DNA of 64,000 bases from Sinohyriopsis cumingii (taxonomy: Eukaryota; Mollusca; Bivalvia; Unionida; Unionidae). The notes beneath the pieces were generated by a model. The model was not told the origin of the DNA. It was given only the letters and a program-made list of their open reading frames with translations, and ran no database searches. Both the position numbers and the translations under genes were made by a program. Location: the NCBI GenBank assembly GCA_028554795.2, contig CM068826.1, positions 101,124,346-101,188,345 of the forward strand. The letters are read 5' to 3'. Shown here in pieces: positions 29,888 through 39,934 of the stretch; the stretch's first letter is position 1, and each line of letters starts with the position of its first letter.

Positions 29888-30267
29888 AAACCCAAAGGCC
29901 CTTTTCAGGGCCACCCATATTTCTCGAAAAGAGAATGACTTTTCAATTGCCTACCCCTTTTTTTTAAAAAAAAAATTTTTTAAAACAAAAAATCCCATGT
30001 TCAATTCCCCCTTGTCCCTAAATAGACCCACACTTTATTCCCCCATGTTCAATTCCCCTTGAGGCTAAAGTGACCCAGGGTTTTTCTTCATGTTCAATTC
30101 CCCTTGAGGCTAAAGTGACCCAAGACTATTTCCCATGTTAAATTCCCCTTGAGGCCAAATCGACCCACGATTTTTCTCCATGTTAAATTTCCATTGAGGC
30201 TAAAACGACCCAAGGGGGGTCTGTAATGCTAATTCCCATTGAGGCTAAAGTGACCCTATTCACTACT
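29888..30267 (-). repeat. Right terminal inverted repeat of element C
   Basis: This is the reverse complement of 9815-10188, with about two substitutions plus a different A/T tract. It includes the histone-type stem-loop at its inner edge and the 40-50 bp subrepeats outside it. Confidence 0.96.
29897..29912 (+). terminator. Histone-type 3' stem-loop no. 5 (inside right repeat)
   Basis: GGCCCTTTTCAGGGCC followed by ACCCA and CTCGAAAAGAGAAT. It is preceded by CCCAAA, as in histone mRNAs, and lies 19 nt after the stop of the 29287 gene. Confidence 0.87.
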
Positions 30268-30273
30268 ATCGTT
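30268..30273. repeat. Right 6-bp target site duplication of element C
   Basis: ATCGTT, identical to 9809-9814. Confidence 0.95.
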
Positions 30274-32144
30274 TGTGTAGTGATATGTAAATTGATTCCC
30301 TTTTGGATTTTTGAATCTGTACGTGTCCGTTCGTGAGTTTTCCTTTATCAGGTTGGATAAGGTGGTGGCAAATTCCTTATCAAATTCAGACATTCCTTTC
30401 TTAGGTATTCTTGTAGGATTTTATAGTAGTGTCTTCTATGTGATTTATCTCCCGGTGCATATATGTTAATTACGTGTATGTTGTTAATATAAATGTGTAA
30501 TATCCTACCTTTTAGTGTGTCGGGTATTTCCATTTATTATTTTTTATGTTCTGGTTTAATATAAAAGCTACTCCTGATCTTGGGTTAATTGGATCTTTTT
30601 TTGCTATGAGTGTAGCATCCAAATTGTTTTCCAGGTATTGTATTACTTGAATGTTTATGTCGTGTATTTCCTGTAATAGGATAATATGCAAATTTTTCGC
30701 GAGTTTGTTTGCTTTATCGTGGTTTAGTCCATTACAGTTTAGAGACAGAATGCTCGCTCCTTTCCATAGAAAAGGTATAGAAGGGTTAAGGAGTGTTTAT
30801 TCTGCATTATGAGTTGTGGTATTAGTTGTGTGTGGTGGTTTGTTAGCGGTTATGGATTTTAGTTGGTGTTTTAGTTATTGTATTGTATTTTGTCGGTGTA
30901 GTGTTTTGGTGGTCCATACTTGGGTGATTGTTGTCTTATGTGCTTGGTTGACAGTGCTGCTTCTTGTTGTTGGTGCTGCTTCTTGTTTCTGGGCGGGCAT
31001 GTGAGTTTTGCTGGTTGTTGCGCACCGATTTCGTGTGAGGTTGCTTTTGGTGTTTTTGCTGGGGTCTGACATAGGTTGTTTTTCCTTTGTTGTTCCTTGT
31101 CATGTTTTTTTCTTTTTTTTTTTTTTCTTTATTTTCTTGGTTTCATTAAATTGCATGTTTTTCCTGTTCTTTCTTTTGCTTCGTAGTTCTACAGTTTGGT
31201 AATCTGTTTCGGTCACAGTTTCCTTTTTCGGTTTGCGGAGTATCGTGTTTATCTTCTAGAACTATTTCTTCATCATTTTGTATGGTTTCTTTTTCTGTTG
31301 TTGGAGTTGCTGGGGGCTGGGGATGGTTTGCTTTTTCAGTTTCCTGTTCCGGTTCGTGGTCTGAGTCATCATCATCGTCGGAGATTTGTCCAATTATGTC
31401 ATCAGTGGTCGCCACCGCCGCCGCATATGTAGCTGGTCTATTTGTTTCTCGACATTCTCTTCGGACGTGTCCGTTTTTTCCGCAAGCGAGACGGGCGTGT
31501 TACGTTGCATCATGGGTACCACAAGTGTACCATGAACCCATGCATTTTAAAAACCTCCGATACTTTGTCCACGTCTGCAGCATCAATTTGCATAGTTCTC
31601 TTGCCCGTCTTCACTGTCGGGAACCCCTGCAAAGTCTCATATGTGATCTTATACGTCCAAATACCCAGTCTGGTCCCTATGCCCTCCTTAAAGAATTCCA
31701 TCGGAAACTCATTGGGGTATCTGGTAATGTGGATTTCAATGTGTTTCCGTCTTGTGAGCCTAGTTATGGGTGGTGGTATTGTAATCAGGGCTGTCATTCC
31801 TTTTACAGTAAAACTCTCGAAATGAATTAGCTTTGTTTTGTTTTTAGGATAGATGAATAGGATCCCTGTTCCTATATTTGTTATGAAATCGATATTTTCA
31901 AGGGTTACTCTCCTGGCGGCTAGTGCCCCAAAAATTTCGGGGGATGCCGGTCTTTCCGCCACATGGACTTAGGACAGATCTATCGCTTCGACATAATCCC
32001 ATCTTTCTGCGGTGAAAAGTCTGCCTTCTTCCGTTTCGGTGAAAGCGTGCTTGGATCAGCATTGCTTGCATACCTCTTCGCTGTTCATCTTGTAGGAATG
32101 AACACAGTATGCTTAATTGTACTGATATACGGTGAAACTTGCAA

Positions 32145-32174
32145 TGTGGTGGTGGTGGTGGTGGTGGTGGTGGT

Positions 32175-32212
<38 letters not shown>
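32145..32212 (+). repeat. (GGT)n-(GT)n microsatellite
   Basis: About ten GGT units run into about twenty GT units, in the 5' region of the LINE. Confidence 0.95.
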
Positions 32213-32214
<2 letters not shown>

Positions 32215-32250
32215 GCGATAAGATCTGAAGCATTGTTTTCCTGTACTTAA

Positions 32251-33417
32251 AGGGGTTGTGCTATTTTAGTGGCAATGTTGTCACCGGTAGAATACAGAGA
32301 AAGATTGGAAAGAGCTTACCAAAGGGTTCGGCTTCCCAGCTGGTTTCCACTCCCTCCTGATCCACTGTTTACCTTCCTTTTTCCTCTAAATTATAGTGTG
32401 TTGACACTTCTTCGCCCTTTCTTCGCCCTTTCATATCATGTCTAGCTATTTATGACTTAGAAGTGACACCCTGTTTTTCTAAATACGTGTTTCTTGTATG
32501 TGTTTCCCTGTCCACCCATACAGTGTTTGATGTGTATTTGTTTTAGATAAATAATAATATAACTAATATATGAATTTGGTAGGGTTGCTTTTTGTTTTGC
32601 TCATCATATTGTTTTAGTTTCTTTATCCCATAAGCTTTGGGAAAATGACGTACTCCTTTCCTTTGGCCCGGGTTGGCCTTGGGCCTTTTTCCATTTTCCC
32701 ATGGCTTTGAGCTTTGGTCTGTACTCCCCACCCCTTAGAACATTTTGTGCCATGGGTAGGTTTCTGTCCCTTTTCCCATTAGTTGTCAATAACGCGTAGT
32801 GACTTTGCCAGAGTCATTTTGTCCTGTGATTGTAGTTTATGTTTTTGTTTTTTTGTTTTTGTGTGTGTGTGTGTGTGTGTGTGTTATTGTGAGCACTGGC
32901 GCTGTCTTTGTCGAATCATGTATTGGTCTGGATGCCCTATCTATTCCTAAAATAAGATTTTGGAATATATAAGGATTTATATAAGGAATGCTTTATTCAT
33001 ACTCGAATATTATTATAAAATAGAAGCGATGTTACTCTTTAATCGCTCTATCTTTTACCTCACAGAGTTATCTCTCTTCAGTAATCCTGTGTTATAGTAA
33101 AATTTACATACTTGTCACGCCAACGATAAAAGCTTTAGATTGATCAGATAATTGTTCTATCCCGATTATTTTAGACCAACAAAATACCCAAAACACACTT
33201 CACGACTGTGGAAACTTCTAAAATCATATAATATATTGTATTTTTAGAAAGTTTCCACATCGGCGGTATACGTCTCAGAATAATCAAATAACTGTTCTAA
33301 CAATAATTATTATAACAATGAGTATAATAACACCGAAAAAAAATAAATTAAATAAAAACTAATATAATAGTAATAGCCAGCACTACCGGACATATCTTCG
33401 CTTGACAGAGTTTCACT
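32251..33417. other. LINE 5' flank and unassigned part of element B
   Basis: No gene is recognised. It holds a (GT)n run at 32862-32884 and a hairpin at 33208-33258. The hairpin arms are GTGGAAACTTCTAAAA and its near complement around an A/T-rich loop. The LINE/element B junction is somewhere in this stretch. Confidence 0.5.
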
Positions 33418-33950
33418 TCAATAATACTGAAATGTAATTTTTTGTTTATATTTCTTGGAGAAAGCAGATCTGGTTATAGTATTTGCGACATAATGTATTG
33501 AAGACCTGCAAATATCGAAATATTTACCGGCTGCGTTTATTGATTCAAATATTTTTTCTTCGCCAGTCTCTGTAATTAATGATACAACTGATCTTGTACT
33601 CTTACCATTACAGCCAGTATTTCCAAATCTACAAATCTGACTTTGTGTGATAGCTCGGAAATCACATAAATTATTATTTTTCTTGTCTCCATCAACATGA
33701 TCGATCACAAGACCTTTCTCGATTAATCCGTTTGGTGTTGATGGAAAGAAAAGCATTACTCTCATAAATTTATTTTCGAATGTTTCAATTCGAAAATAAA
33801 TTTATGAGAGTAATACTTTTTCTTTCCATTAAAACCAAACATTAGATAACCAATATTAGTAACAAAACCGACTGGTTTTGTTAGTGGACACTTTCTGTTT
33901 ACACCATCACGGGATGTTTTATAACCTTTGATGACAGGATCTCTCACAAA
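33418..33950 (-). pseudogene. Element B: HNH endonuclease remnant
   Basis: Minus-strand segments read PVGFVTNIGYLMFGFNGKKK and YYSHKFIFE, followed by KGLVIDHVDGDKKNNNLCDF, the HNH core seen in phage- and virus-type free-standing homing nucleases. A NUMOD-like helix follows (SINAAGKYFDICRSSIHYVA). Such nucleases cut DNA and are carried as selfish or accessory genes by many large DNA viruses. It belongs to a decayed element. Confidence 0.7.
33741..33829. repeat. Long near-perfect palindrome
   Basis: Arms of about 40 bp (33741-33780 and 33789-33829) are inverse complements with about two mismatches around an 8-bp centre. They meet at TTATTTTCGAA / TTCGAAAATAA. Confidence 0.9.
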
Positions 33951-34084
33951 TTCTTTCTATTCCACTTGTATAATAATATAATTTGTTTCAATGATTATTT
34001 GCCTAAATTATTTTTTTTTTAAATCTTGCCATATAGTCTTCAGCGTTTCTTATAACATTATTGTTATTGTCGCAGTTAATTTTT

Positions 34085-34306
34085 TATCAAAATGTCTTTT
34101 GAGCTCTGTATTTCTTACCACCACGTTCCACACATAACTGTGTTTTTCCTCTAACTTTAATACCACATCTCAAACACGGCTTAGGTCCTATACTCCCTCT
34201 CCGTACACTTTGTAAATGATATCCGCAGAATTCGTTTACACAAGATTTGTCACAGGAAGTTGTAGAACCTATCATAAGCCACCTACATTTATTTATTGTT
34301 TGACTC

Positions 34307-34308
<2 letters not shown>
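34085..34308 (-). pseudogene. Element B: small cysteine-rich protein
   Basis: A minus-strand frame of 73 codons has paired cysteines and a His: SCDKSCVNEFCGYHLQSVRR, then PCLRCGIKVRGKTQLC. This suggests a zinc-binding fold. It is probably an accessory gene of element B, next to the HNH gene and on the same strand. The exact family is unknown. Confidence 0.45.

Positions 34309-34388
<80 letters not shown>
34309..34388. repeat. (TA)n microsatellite
   Basis: About 40 TA units. Confidence 0.96.
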
Positions 34389-34393
<5 letters not shown>

Positions 34394-34429
34394 ATTCAAT
34401 TTAAATATATACTTGTCTTAATTATAATA

Positions 34430-36640
34430 TGAACGAATTAACAGAGATTAAGATAAAGCCTTTTAGAGATAAATTTAATCTTGCGAGAATATCCCCCGAC
34501 TTTCCGATGCGAGCTCTGGCTGATCCGACGAATAAAAGTTTGATTAATTTTATTCATGACGCCAAGAAAGAATTTAGCAAGGATGGTGCATCTTATGTAT
34601 GGTGAACATTTGAAATCATACGCAACACCAATGGTGTTATCGATGCTACAATGAACGACACACGAGTGGCAACGATTATTAATTATCTCGATAATCGAAG
34701 ATATTTTTTCAGAGTAAAGTTTATTGCATTAGCAGAAACAGACAATAATAATTCGATTATCAGTGAGAAACGTGACCCTGTCCTTCATAATGAAAAAATT
34801 GCCGTATTAAGTAAAAATTCCAAACCAGAAATGCTGACTGGTATTGACAAACCGCATTATGAAAGAGCGTATCCTGCAACCGCATTTATTTATGGACTTT
34901 ATCTGATAATTGATAAACCCAGCGTTAATAATCTAAAACCGATGAAATTTTCAAAAATAAATTGTGTAGCCGAACGAGTAACGGAACATTTTAAAAACAA
35001 GATACGTGAAAACGGCTTAACTAATAAATGACATAAAATAATAAACGAGTGGGGAGAAATAGTTAAAGACATCGGAGCATCTGTCAAAAACGTCGCTGAA
35101 TTAGGAAAGAAATTAAAATTACCGATAACTATAAGAACGATAACCGGAGAGATTTTATACGAATAAAAAAAAAATATCGAAACGAACTTCGATTGAAATT
35201 TTTGATCATAATGCGCATGCGTAGACTAATGCAGTAAGAATATTTCCACGAAATCGAACTGTTATAGGTTACCGAGGAGATATATTTGATTTTATTAACG
35301 AAATAATAAAAAAAGATCATGTATCCGTGTGGCTGTTTCAAAGTTCAGATAATGGAAATTATGATCAGTTTGTATGGCCTAATAGCGTTATTTATCGTAC
35401 ATAATCTTTCCATTAAGAAATGAAAAATCTTGCCTTGAAATATACACATGACCATCCTGAACAATTACTGCGTAATTGTTTTACCGTTCCGTCAGTCGCT
35501 GCTCATTTTGCTAGAGACAAAAATTCGTGGAAACAAACACGATTGGATTTTCTTGAAGCAATACAACGCCGCTGTATCGAATACAGACACGGTGGATTAT
35601 GGAATAATAAATACCTTTATAGAGATGTTATTTCAGTTGATATGGTTGCATGTTATCTGGGAAGTTTTCTTGGAATGGGAGAGTGTTCTACGTATTTCGA
35701 GCGATTTGGACATCCAACGCACGAAATAACCAGAGAATCAAGAAACTGGACATTACCCGATTTTAATTTTACTCGATTTGCTTGTATCAAGTCATTTAAG
35801 TTTGCTGAAAATCTTCATCCGATTTGTTATGTCTGGTTTGGCAAACATTTTTCAGATAAAACGTTGGCACCAATAGTATTATTACGATATATGCTCGATG
35901 TAAAACTACTAGTATTGTTAATAGTAAGTGAAGCAATTATAATCATATCGTCCGCAGAAAGAAGTTTGGTTACCACAACAAAAGAAATATTCCGATGATG
36001 AAAATCCCGATATAACTGATTTTGAAAATAAAATCGCAAAAGATCTTGGTAGAAAAATAATCGGTAAATTCACCCAAGGAGAATCGTATGATCATAAACG
36101 ACATTGTACAAGATTGATTATAGGCGATGCTGAACTAGATTTTTTAATTGCTAATACAACGAATAAAAATACGTTTATAAGTCGAAGTAATGTTATTTTT
36201 TCAGACGGAACTAAATTAGGTACAATTGTGAGTTATATTGATGGTTAGTCACCTCAGTTTACTCATTTAAGATCTTCAATGCTCGCGTACGTTTCGATAA
36301 ATCTGTTATCGATGATAAATAACGTTTCTGAGTTTGCTGTCAGAGTCGCTACGGATTCATTTTTATATCAACAAGAATACAGGATTGTTAGAACAACTAC
36401 ATATCGGCACTTATGCTTTGTGGGGTGAAAGGAGAATAAAACAAGAAAATATATTTAATTATTCTGAATCCGCCGACGTTGAAAGTAAGGGTGTTTACTG
36501 CCACAAAAAGAATCAAATATCAAAATTATCATCTGCACCATCGGTATATGATCCTGTATCTAGACATAAAACAGTTTATCTCAATAGGCCTGGAAGTTCT
36601 GATAAAACAACTCGTGTGATTTAATTTTATAGGAATTTTG
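34430..36640 (+). pseudogene. POLB: Element B: family B DNA polymerase part of a large fusion
   Basis: After an uncharacterised front from about 34430 (MNELTEIKIKPFRDKFNLAR), the polymerase reads through SVDMVACYLGSFLGMGECST and FERFGHPTH, a palm motif A with the usual YPxSF element altered. TLPDFNFTRFACIKSFKF follows, then DGSPQFTHLRS-like and SSMLAYVSINLLSMINNVSE, and motif C as RVATDSFLY. This polymerase subtype differs from those of A and C. It is directly followed in the same direction by helicase motifs. It is a fossil with several breaks. Confidence 0.7.
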
Positions 36641-37825
36641 ACATAATTGTATTAATACCTACACACAGACTCGCATGAGAAATGAGAGAAAGAAATATTA
36701 GATCATGCACTTATCATAAATTCTTTCGATGGAAGGGAGATAAATAGACTCCTGAACGAATGGGAGACAAATATATTCCAATGATTATTGTTTGAGATGA
36801 AATATGCCCTTTTCATTAGAAACCTTAAAGATATTTATTGATTGGCTCTTATTGAAGAATACAGCTGTAATAATGTGTAGCGATCATGGTCAACCACCGC
36901 CCTTTGTTGGATTGTCTCCACATGGATGACTGATGAATTTTGTAGATTATTATGAAGAAATAACTGATGATCATAGAGTACTTGATCCAGAATTAAGAGA
37001 GTTTAAGAAATTAATCTGGCCACAACCGAATAAAATTCAATGTGAAATAATGCGTGAAATAATTTCAGAAACTCCTATTAATAATTTGTGGAATTTATGG
37101 AGACCAATGATTTGATAGTTGCAAGTAGAAAGATAGTTCACGATACACTTCAACAAAATTATTTATCTTACATAAAGAAAAAATTTCAACTCTACCCTTA
37201 CCACTGTGTTATCGACCAGCAGATACGCGACGAGAGAATATCGACGTTGATATACCAGGATCGTCAGAAAAACAACATCTTGTATTAAATGATATTGTTT
37301 TAGTTCCCGTCAGTGTTACTGAGAACGCGTTAACTATGGACAAAACTCCATGGACGCTAGGATACGCAATGACGATTCATTCATCACAATGATTAACCAT
37401 CTCTGATACAAATGTTTGGATCGTCGATGATCGTATCGAATGGTCAAACTTTGTTTATCTCGCAGTATCTCGAGCCAGAAGAATATCTCAGCTGCGGAGA
37501 ATTGTCATAGACTTTACAGAAACTACTGGTAATAGCGATGTTATTGACAATGATATAGTAAGAAAAAAATCAGTTATAAACAATGTGACAAAAAAAAATA
37601 AGTGCGACTTTGATTTCGATGCTGAACTTATCATGACATTGAAACAACGAAAGAATAATCCTTGTGCGGGCTGTATTACAGTAATGTTGTGGTAGAATTC
37701 AAATAATAATCCAAGACATTTTACTTTAGACAGAATTAATAGTAATTTTGGTCATAAACGCGAAAATGTAGTGCTGACCTGTCTTGAGAGTAATCGACGT
37801 CGAGGTGCTAGTTTACAAACGTAAA
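36480..37825 (+). pseudogene. Element B: SF1 helicase plus HNH nuclease tail of the polymerase fusion
   Basis: A P-loop-like YLNRPGSSDKTTRVI is followed by a Walker B region (YIPMIIV) and the NTAVIMCSDHGQPPPFVG motif III. The C-terminal helicase motifs follow: WTLGYAMTIHSSQ, then VWIVDDRIEWSNFVYLAVSR. These are the UvrD/Pif1-type motifs V and VI. An HNH-like end follows (HFTLDRINSNFGHKRENVVL, then TCLESNRRRGA). Polymerase, helicase and HNH in one order recall very large virus-derived fusion proteins. Function by family: unwinding during replication. It is part of a decayed element. Confidence 0.75.
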
Positions 37826-38450
37826 TGCGGTGGTAATTCTGTGTCTTCATGAATTACTTGTAATTGCTTGCGTACGAATCCACGTTGAGGAGCAGTTGAA
37901 TCTAATCGGTAGACTGCAGGTCTACCTGTGGACCTTACCACGCTAGAAATTGTATGTGTTGTAATACTCCAAATAGGATCAGTAGCTCTTTTTTTACCAC
38001 CTTCAAGTTCACCGGGTCCATATAAATACCTGACAGTAACATTACCTAATACTGGTTGTTTTGAGCATTCATGTCCTAGCATTGGTATGTATTTTATTTT
38101 GTAATCGCATTAACGGGTTTCATGGCAGTTGTTCGAGTAATTTCATTATTTAATGCATTTATCACACTTGGTAATCTTGCAACCCACTTTGTCTGTTAAT
38201 TGACGTCTTCCAAGTTTAATAGCATCATGTGGTACAAATAAAATATCTGCTTGATGAACTTCATTAGGATTGCTGACATCAAAGTTAGCATGATAAATTC
38301 GTTTAGGTGGTGGTAGGTAATTTGCCATATTGCCTGTCGTGCTAACCATTTTGCAGCAATAGAAAGTGTAACGTTTGCTGCATCAGCCAGTTTACTAATC
38401 GCTGCTCTACCTTTCCAATATCCTTTTGGGCTATAATAAATCGATTCCAT
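37813..38450 (-). pseudogene. INT: Element B: retroviral-type integrase remnant
   Basis: Minus-strand segments begin SIYYSPKGYWKGRAAISKLA, a typical integrase N-terminus in Polinton-like elements. LARQAIWQI, NEVHQADILFVPHD (first catalytic Asp in HQAD) and GRRQLTDKVG follow. The tail has NVTVRYLYGPGELEGGKKRA and PQRGFVRKQLQVIHEDTELP. It is clearly distinct from the chromodomain integrase of element C. It is a fossil, only partly preserved. Confidence 0.8.
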
Positions 38451-38459
38451 TATTTTATA

Positions 38460-38963
38460 ATAATCGGTTGATTAATTACCGGCTCCGAATAAAAATTTAC
38501 CTTTCATCGCAGATCTTACGAACCAATTAGCTAATGATTCTCTGAAAGATTTATTTTTTATACAATATAATGCATCAATTAATTTTACGTACGCAATATG
38601 TCGTTGTTCTAAATCTTTACTTTTATAAGCTACATCATGAGCGTGACATGCTTTATCAATCGCGTTTATTGGATATTCACCAGGTCTTGGTTAATCTCGC
38701 TCATCAAGTCGGATATCAAGTCGGGTTCCAGAACCACAATAGTTATATCCAGGAAGATGTTTTTCTCCTGGGTATTTACCCCATGGAGTTCCTGGCAATT
38801 TTTCTAATGAAGTAGCGATATCACCACCAATTTTATTATTAGAAATAAATTTATATTTACTTGTACCACATTTTACACATTTACCTATAAGTGCACGCTT
38901 TTTATTTTTCTTATTATTGTTGTTAATCCACTTGTGGGGGTGGATGCTGTACATCGAACACAA
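38460..38963 (-). pseudogene. Element B: phospholipase A2-like capsid domain remnant
   Basis: The minus strand reads LPGTPWGKYPGEKHLPGYNY then CGSGTRLDIRLDERD, the glycine-rich calcium loop of PLA2-like domains. INAIDKACHAHDVAYKSKDL follows, with the catalytic His-Asp pair. This domain occurs in parvovirus VP1, where it breaches endosomes, and in Polinton-like elements. A Cys pair (GKCVKCGTSKYKF) precedes it. It runs straight towards the integrase remnant on the same strand. Confidence 0.8.
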
Positions 38964-38999
38964 TATAGATTCATATTATTTATTATATTTCTACAACAT

Positions 39000-39662
39000 G
39001 GATGAAATTAATTTCTCAGCGACACGAAAACAAGAGCCAGAAAAACATTTTCAGCATTACCAAATTCTATTAGAGTGATAACAATAGGTCCAACTGGGTC
39101 TGGTAAAACGGAATTATTACCTAATTTTATAATGGGATGGCTCAAGTGGGACAAGTTATATTTAGTAGCTCCGTCAGTTGATGATCAGAGATGTTATGAC
39201 GTACTTAAATATTTTAATAAAAATGCAAAATTGTTAAATGAAGATGGCGATTACATTATTAATTTTATAACTGATATCGATGAAGCACCATCCGTAGACG
39301 ACCTTGATGGATTTTCTAATAATCTCGTAGTATACGACGACGTAATGATGGACAAACAAACAAATCCAGCTCGGATATTTTCTCGAGGTAGGCATAAAAA
39401 TACTGATCTGATTTATGTTATTCAACGATAGACACAAATACCTAAAGTGATCTGAGATAATTGTAATATTTTAGTTGTGTTTAAAGGAGTCGATACACAT
39501 ACTCTGCGAAATATTCATCAGACTTGGTGTAGACATGGATATGGACATGATTAAGTTCAAACATTTCTTTTCAAAAGCACAATCTGCTCCGCACGGATTT
39601 ATAACAATAAATTTACACGATCCCAGAACAAGATATAGTGTATGTATTGATAAAATATTTGG
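39000..39662 (+). pseudogene. ATP: Element B: FtsK/HerA packaging ATPase remnant
   Basis: Walker A reads ITIGPTGSGKTELLPNFIMG. LYLVAPSVDDQRCYDVLKYF, Walker B NNLVVYDDVMMDKQ and a sensor region (RGRHKNTDLIYVIQR) follow. The end of the protein (LIDKIFG-like) lies at the inner edge of the right terminal repeat. Packaging ATPases load DNA into capsids. It belongs to a decayed element but keeps its motifs. Confidence 0.88.
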
Positions 39663-39929
39663 TTGATATAATAATGATTTAAGTATAGCAGCAGAGAGGG
39701 TGCTACCTCAATGAAACATCCGGTGGGTAAACAAAACGAGCATAGTTTTTAAAAAACACTAATGACAAACATAAAATAATAAAATAAACTAACCCAATTA
39801 GAGAAACTCTCGGTAAAGTTAGAGGCTTCGGTTTGGCATTATTGACCTTATTTTTTTTTTTTTTCGTTTTCGTAGGAAGCTTTATTTTCCAAAAATGACG
39901 TTCTAGCAAAAGGTCTGTTCACCCTCTCT
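39663..39929 (-). repeat. Right terminal inverted repeat of element B
   Basis: Inverse complement of 4918-5174. It starts at TTGATATAATAATGATTT, passes an inner GCAGCAGAGAGGGTG motif and ends CACCCTCTCT. The two copies differ by many substitutions and small indels, showing age. Confidence 0.88.
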
Positions 39930-39934
39930 GCTGC

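Larger units (their letters stand above)
9815..30267. mobile_element. Element C: young, nearly whole Polinton/adintovirus-like element
   Basis: The element is 20,453 bp with AG...CT tips, inverted repeats of about 375 bp and a perfect 6-bp target duplication. It encodes the full Polinton core set: PolB, integrase, packaging ATPase, C5 protease, double-jelly-roll major capsid, penton-like capsid and pX-like proteins. The polymerase with zinc-finger front resembles the alpha-adintovirus type. Accessory genes include two BIR proteins, a zinc-knuckle protein and terminal genes with histone-type 3' stem-loops. The terminal repeats differ at about two positions apart from a homopolymer tract, so insertion is recent. 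It has about six breaks in all and most genes are open. It lies inside a LINE that lies inside element B. Confidence 0.97.
30268..32250 (-). mobile_element. LINE (L1/Tx1-like) 5' part: 5' UTR, ORF1 and endonuclease
   Basis: On the minus strand, 31962-31510 encodes an ORF1 front (MAERPASPEIFGALAARRVT, with an RRM-like stretch). The frame shifts by one near 31510. It continues to about 31146 through a single CCHC-like knuckle (CGKNGHVRREC) into an acidic, Thr/Pro-rich tail. Endonuclease pieces follow at about 30760-30300: SILSLNCNGLNHDKANKLAK, then ILLQEIHD and HVINIYAPGDKSH. These are APE-type endonuclease motifs, broken by several stops. The element then meets the target site of element C and resumes at 9814. 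The 5' limit is uncertain. Confidence 0.82.

Noticed and set aside
29853-30062. Plus-strand frame through the right terminal repeat
   Set aside because: It runs through the stem-loop and the repeat subunits. It is an accidental opening.
32145-32212. Poly-Val/Cys or His-Thr/Pro frames
   Set aside because: They are translations of a GGT/GT microsatellite.
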